64,000 nucleotides of DNA. Origin: Onchidella celtica (Eukaryota > Mollusca > Gastropoda > Systellommatophora > Onchidiidae). This document shows, in pieces, positions 60,473 to 64,000 of this stretch (position 1 is the first letter of the stretch; every line of letters begins with the position of its first letter). Made by a program: the position numbers and the translations under genes. The DNA lies in the NCBI GenBank assembly GCA_963931925.1, contig OZ007571.1, forward strand, positions 38,728,430 through 38,792,429, written 5' to 3'. Under the pieces are notes generated by a model. It searched no databases. It saw only the letters and a program-made list of their open reading frames with translations, and had not been told where the DNA came from.

Positions 60473-61623
60473 TGTAACAATCCCCAGACTGGGAGATGTA
60501 ATGATTATGACAGGACAACAATCACGAACGAACAAGTATAACACTTAACAGAACAACCAAACAGACTCACACATTTATTATACATAAAAATAAAGATATA
60601 CGTGCAATTACATACAGTACATTATTCAATTTAAATACCATCCAATGGTCGTTATTCCCAACATTCATTCTATCTCCGGGTCCACAACCCGATAATAACT
60701 TTCTAAAATATACTCCGGCCTCAGCCTCACCTCAATGTATGTACTACTTGCGGGCCTATCTTACTGGCTCCTGCTCAACCTAATCTCAGTATCTTAATCT
60801 CACCTCAATATCTCAATATCACCTCAATATCGTAATATCACCTCAATATCGTAATATCACCTCAATAGCTTAATATCACATTAATATCTCAATTCATAAC
60901 GTCCCTGTCTGTGGCCAGACTGCCACGAATAATGTGCCCTCACTGTCCTGCGCGACAGCTTCGCTCAAGCTGGCCTGTGGGTAGCCTTCTGCGCAACCCC
61001 TGCATCTCCTTATGCTGGCCTATCCCCTGCACCAGTCTCTCCCCCACGGGTAGCCTCACGGCCCGACCCCGGCACCTATAAGAATAACATTACATCTCTA
61101 TAACACCATACAATTACTATCCACTTCACCACTCATTACGAACCATCAAGCGTACACACAACAGTCCACATTTCACTCACCACACATCTGCACTTCTATA
61201 CGGTAACACACCTCCACCGTATTACACAGTACTCAGACTCGCTACGAATCCATGATCCTAACTTACATCTATCGCTCATTGCGCACATCTCTATACACAG
61301 TAATCAATGACTTTCACATTCCTCACATATAACTTATTTACATCATGGTCATAGGAGAATATAGTACATCAATCATCATAATTATCAATCATAGTTCAAC
61401 CTACCAGTCATCACTGGAAAACACACAATCTCCCGACTGCTTTCTTCACGTCTGTCCCCTTGGACTTCTTAACTTGCAGTGACTGTAAGCACACCGATCT
61501 CGCCTCATCAAAACCCCCCAACTCACAACATTCCATGCTTTCCATTAATTGTGGGCCGTGAGTTAATCTTACTCTACCCCCTTCTCTCCGTAACTATCGA
61601 TCCTCGCTCACTCGCTCGTGACA
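60473..61623 (-). repeat. 5' LTR of element 2
   Basis: 1151 bp, same length as its partner. The substitutions I could spot lie near 60723, 60862, 60990, 61502, 61510-61515 and 61582-61587. Confidence 0.95.
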
Positions 61624-61853
61624 CTCCTTTCTTAGTGAAACAATTGCAGAAAATTAACGCTTGTCAAATAATTATATTATTCAAATCCGTGAAAAAAAAA
61701 AAATATTTAAATGGCATCAAATCAAATTGTGTACTTCAAACATAAAGATAAACAACAGTAAATGTCTAGAGAAAAAGAGTCCGTCAGCATCACCCACAGA
61801 CAAATAAATTAACCGGACTGGAAACACGAGCTTCGGGCTGCGTCTTTTTTTAC

Positions 61854-61908
61854 GGAATTCCCCGAGCGGCGGCCGTATAACCAACGTGGCCGCCGCTCGG
61901 GAAATTCC
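61854..61908. repeat. GC-rich inverted repeat (hairpin)
   Basis: GGAATTCCCCGAGCGGCGGC and its near-complement (61885-61908) form a stem of about 23 bp around an 8-base spacer, with one or two mismatches. Its GC content is far above the surroundings. Function unknown. Confidence 0.8.
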
Positions 61909-62295
61909 GATTCCAGTTCTATCTGCAGTAGGAATTTCTTTTTATTTGTCAAGATTGGTTGTACATGTATCAATTTCTTGGTGCGGAACCAAACTTCCGC
62001 ATTCAGTTGGCGCGTCAAAATGGTATCATTCAAAATTGTAGCTATGCTGAAGCGACGGTCGCTACCGTAAACCTACAATGGCGGATGGTTCATGACCTTT
62101 AGCTGTTTTGTGACGTCAGACAATGGGATCATCCAGTCTGGGTATTTTATTAGTCTGTGGCATCACCACATCAATCCGAAGTAAATTTCCCTAGGCTTGG
62201 TAGGATTGCTGTAGTGGCGGGTTCCTTATCAAACCTGGGTCGGCAGGATGTCGTTACCAGTGGATCTACGTTGGAACGATGGCATTCCTTTGTGT

Positions 62296-62326
62296 AAATT
62301 TGACGCTAATACTACGCGTCAAATTT
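62296..62326. repeat. Short perfect hairpin
   Basis: AAATTTGACGC and its exact complement are separated by nine bases. Confidence 0.7.
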
Positions 62327-62649
62327 CCGTAGGGTTGTTATAGTAATGTGCAAGTTTCCAGATTTGGAAACCAATGATACTTTATCACACTCTCTTCAAA
62401 TTTTATACGAATGACTTAGGCAATTGTGTTCTGGTTGTAGCGGATTTGCATCAGTTGTCACAACAACGGCAGGCAAAGCACAATTTCTAAATATACCACC
62501 TCATAAGGCATGAAAATAGGGGCATCAGCTGAAGTGGTTGCTTGTTCCAGAAACATCAATGGTAGGCCTACACAGCGTGTGGTGTCGAGCTAAAGCTTGG
62601 GGGTCACGTATGGTGTAAATATGGTGGGAAGTCCAGATTGTTTTGTTTC

Positions 62650-62653
62650 TCTT

Positions 62654-62691
<38 letters not shown>

Positions 62692-62705
62692 CTCCCCCCT
62701 CTCTC

Positions 62706-62771
<66 letters not shown>

Positions 62772-62790
62772 CATCTATGTATCTATCTTT
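62650..62790. repeat. (CT)n(TATC)n compound microsatellite
   Basis: CT repeats, a C-rich break, then about 85 bp of TATC. The paralogous position in copy A (about 47215) has only about 8-10 CT units and no TATC array. Confidence 0.95.
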
Positions 62791-62960
62791 TTTGTTTATC
62801 TTTACCATCCCTCTACTTCGTGCCCATCCACCTATTTTTCTTTCTTTGCCTACACAGGGTTTGTTATCGTGACTTCATGATCTCTACCGCCCGAATGTAT
62901 TTTCTTACAGTCCATTGGGAACACAGATACGCTTGACCTATAGTCCGTTCAAAATTCTAT

Positions 62961-64000
62961 GGTTTTACAATTTTCTTGCTTTAACATCTCCGGACTGCCT
63001 TGATCGATCTCCGTCAAATTTGGCATGGCCCTCCTGTTTCAATTTGTCTTAACTGGGAACTGTTTATTCGCTTTTAAAGAGTGAAAAGCAAAAAAAGTTT
63101 TGTTCATAAACATAATTATGTAAAAAAAACAACAACACAGAAAACATGATGACACAAAGAGCAGAGCTTTTACCATGCGCACAGAAAATAATGTCGTCCC
63201 TACGTCATCCTGTCTGCATAAGAGCAATTCCAGCCATTTCAAATAAAAGGCATTTCATATTTCCGCCACTGGAGGATTACAACTCACATCGGTTGCATGC
63301 GACTGCGCAGCAAAAACAAGGATAACAATACTGAATTTCGTGATATTACGCATCTTTGCGTACCTAAATAACGTTTATTTTGAACAGACCAAACAAACCT
63401 TCAGCCTTGAGGTCTTACAACTCAGCCAATGTGACATAGCTCTAACGAATTATATTTAAAAAAAAAAAAAAAAAACATTTGAAACGGTATCAGTAACAGT
63501 CTCTATGGCCCGACAGTAGGACCCTGACGCATAGAAAATTGCTCTGAGAACACTAAAGTATCGTGGATGCAAAGCTCAAAATCAAAGCCTCCAAGTTTCT
63601 TTAAGGAGCCACGCGGGTCTCCCAGAGGCGATAAAAAGTATAATAAGATGAATTTGGGTCCAGATATCAAAAATGGGATTATTCCATTTTTGGGTAACTT
63701 GACATCTTACATAAGCAATAAAATAGTTTTCTTGACTTAATTCTACTCATAAATGTGTTAAAAAGATGTTATTGTGAAGGTTGTTTTTGACAGTGAAGTC
63801 TTTTTACTCGTTCTCTCAAATTCACAATTTTCAGCATTTCTGTGTCACGGGGACATGTGTAAAAATATGGGTTTTAAAGATAGAAAGTTCAAACTTAAAG
63901 GAAATGTAGATAAATGTATATGTAGGCTACAAAGTGACCAAAGGATATTTTGATACATCAATTATTAATGTCAGGGTAAATAGAAACTTTCAACCCAAGG
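62961..64000. other. Unassigned non-coding DNA
   Basis: AT-rich sequence with an A-run at about 63458-63475. I looked for PAQR-like exons here, because copy B repeats the region upstream of the PAQR gene, and saw none. Confidence 0.45.

Larger units (their letters stand above)
53230..61623 (-). mobile_element. Gmr1-like LTR retrotransposon, damaged copy (element 2)
   Basis: An 8394-bp minus-strand element, homologous throughout to element 1 and with the same integrase-before-RT order. It has two 1151-bp LTRs differing by about eight substitutions (by eye), a CTCCT target duplication, an identical tRNA-Pro primer site and an identical polypurine tract. The polyprotein frame is broken by one nonsense codon (59072-59074) and two one-base insertions in A-runs (about 56588 and 55940). 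It inserted into duplication copy B after the duplication occurred. Confidence 0.95.
61624..62960. repeat. Segmental duplication, copy B, right part
   Basis: Continues copy B after element 2. Sequence to about 61790 matches 45010-45160, and 62345-62960 matches about 46860-47345. The stretch 61800-62345 is absent from copy A and contains two hairpins. Confidence 0.8.

Noticed and set aside
61621..62960. Possible third Gmr1-like insertion near the right edge
   Set aside because: After the LTR end at 61623 and its CTCCT duplication the sequence is duplication copy B, not retroelement.
1..64000. tRNA, rRNA or small RNA genes
   Set aside because: I read for A/B-box tRNA patterns and rRNA-like blocks and found none I could support; a covariance-model search would be decisive.

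Overview
This window looks like animal nuclear DNA, most probably from a lophotrochozoan and plausibly a gastropod mollusc. The taxon is an inference from the style of the repeats, the LINE families and the intron-bearing receptor gene; no rRNA or mitochondrial marker is present to fix it. It is gene-poor and dominated by mobile elements, minisatellites and very long (TATC)n and (CT)n microsatellites. I found one credible host gene: a four-exon, plus-strand membrane progestin receptor-like (PAQR class II) gene at 47687-51113, with a TATA box about 90 bp upstream of its ATG.

Two full-length LTR retrotransposons of one family lie on the minus strand at 10540-18849 (element 1) and 53230-61623 (element 2). 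A solo LTR of the same family lies at 28192-29268. All three have 5-bp target-site duplications, and both full copies have a tRNA-Pro-type primer site. The polyprotein is Ty3/gypsy-like in sequence, but its domains run Gag - protease - integrase (with GPY/F) - reverse transcriptase - RNase H, so integrase precedes RT. This is the Ty1/copia-like pol order known from Gmr1-like elements. Element 1 has an uninterrupted 1545-codon ORF and LTRs that look identical, so it is very young. Element 2 carries one nonsense codon and two homopolymer frameshifts. A solo LTR of an unrelated family, with its own TSD, lies at 8426-9027.

The strangest structure is at 35498-42617. It is a 7.1-kb unit with inverted ends (TGTAG...TTACA) and CCGG on both sides. 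Each end contains a hairpin of about 75 bp. Inside are a diverged head-to-head palindrome of about 2.3 kb and an endonuclease/RT LINE reading frame (about 38.9-42.2 kb, one clear frameshift, C-terminal C2H2 finger) whose 3' tail runs into the right inverted end. It may be a LINE captured by a TIR transposon, or an undescribed composite family.

From 43 kb to 63 kb there is an old tandem segmental duplication. Copy A (43287-47345) leads into the PAQR gene. Copy B (51652-53229 plus 61624-62960) follows it and was later split by element 2. Copy A therefore preserves the unoccupied paralogous site. Other LINE remnants are an RTE-like 3' fragment (24401-25093, minus) and a CR1/jockey-like RT fossil (51481-51645, plus). 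Long tandem arrays include seven units of 113-115 bp (19979-20775), seventeen units of 46 bp (30446-31236) and a 27-bp minisatellite (21535-22112). The remaining intervals, mainly 1-3.7, 22.1-24.4, 25.1-28.2 and 31.2-35.5 kb, hold nothing I can assign.
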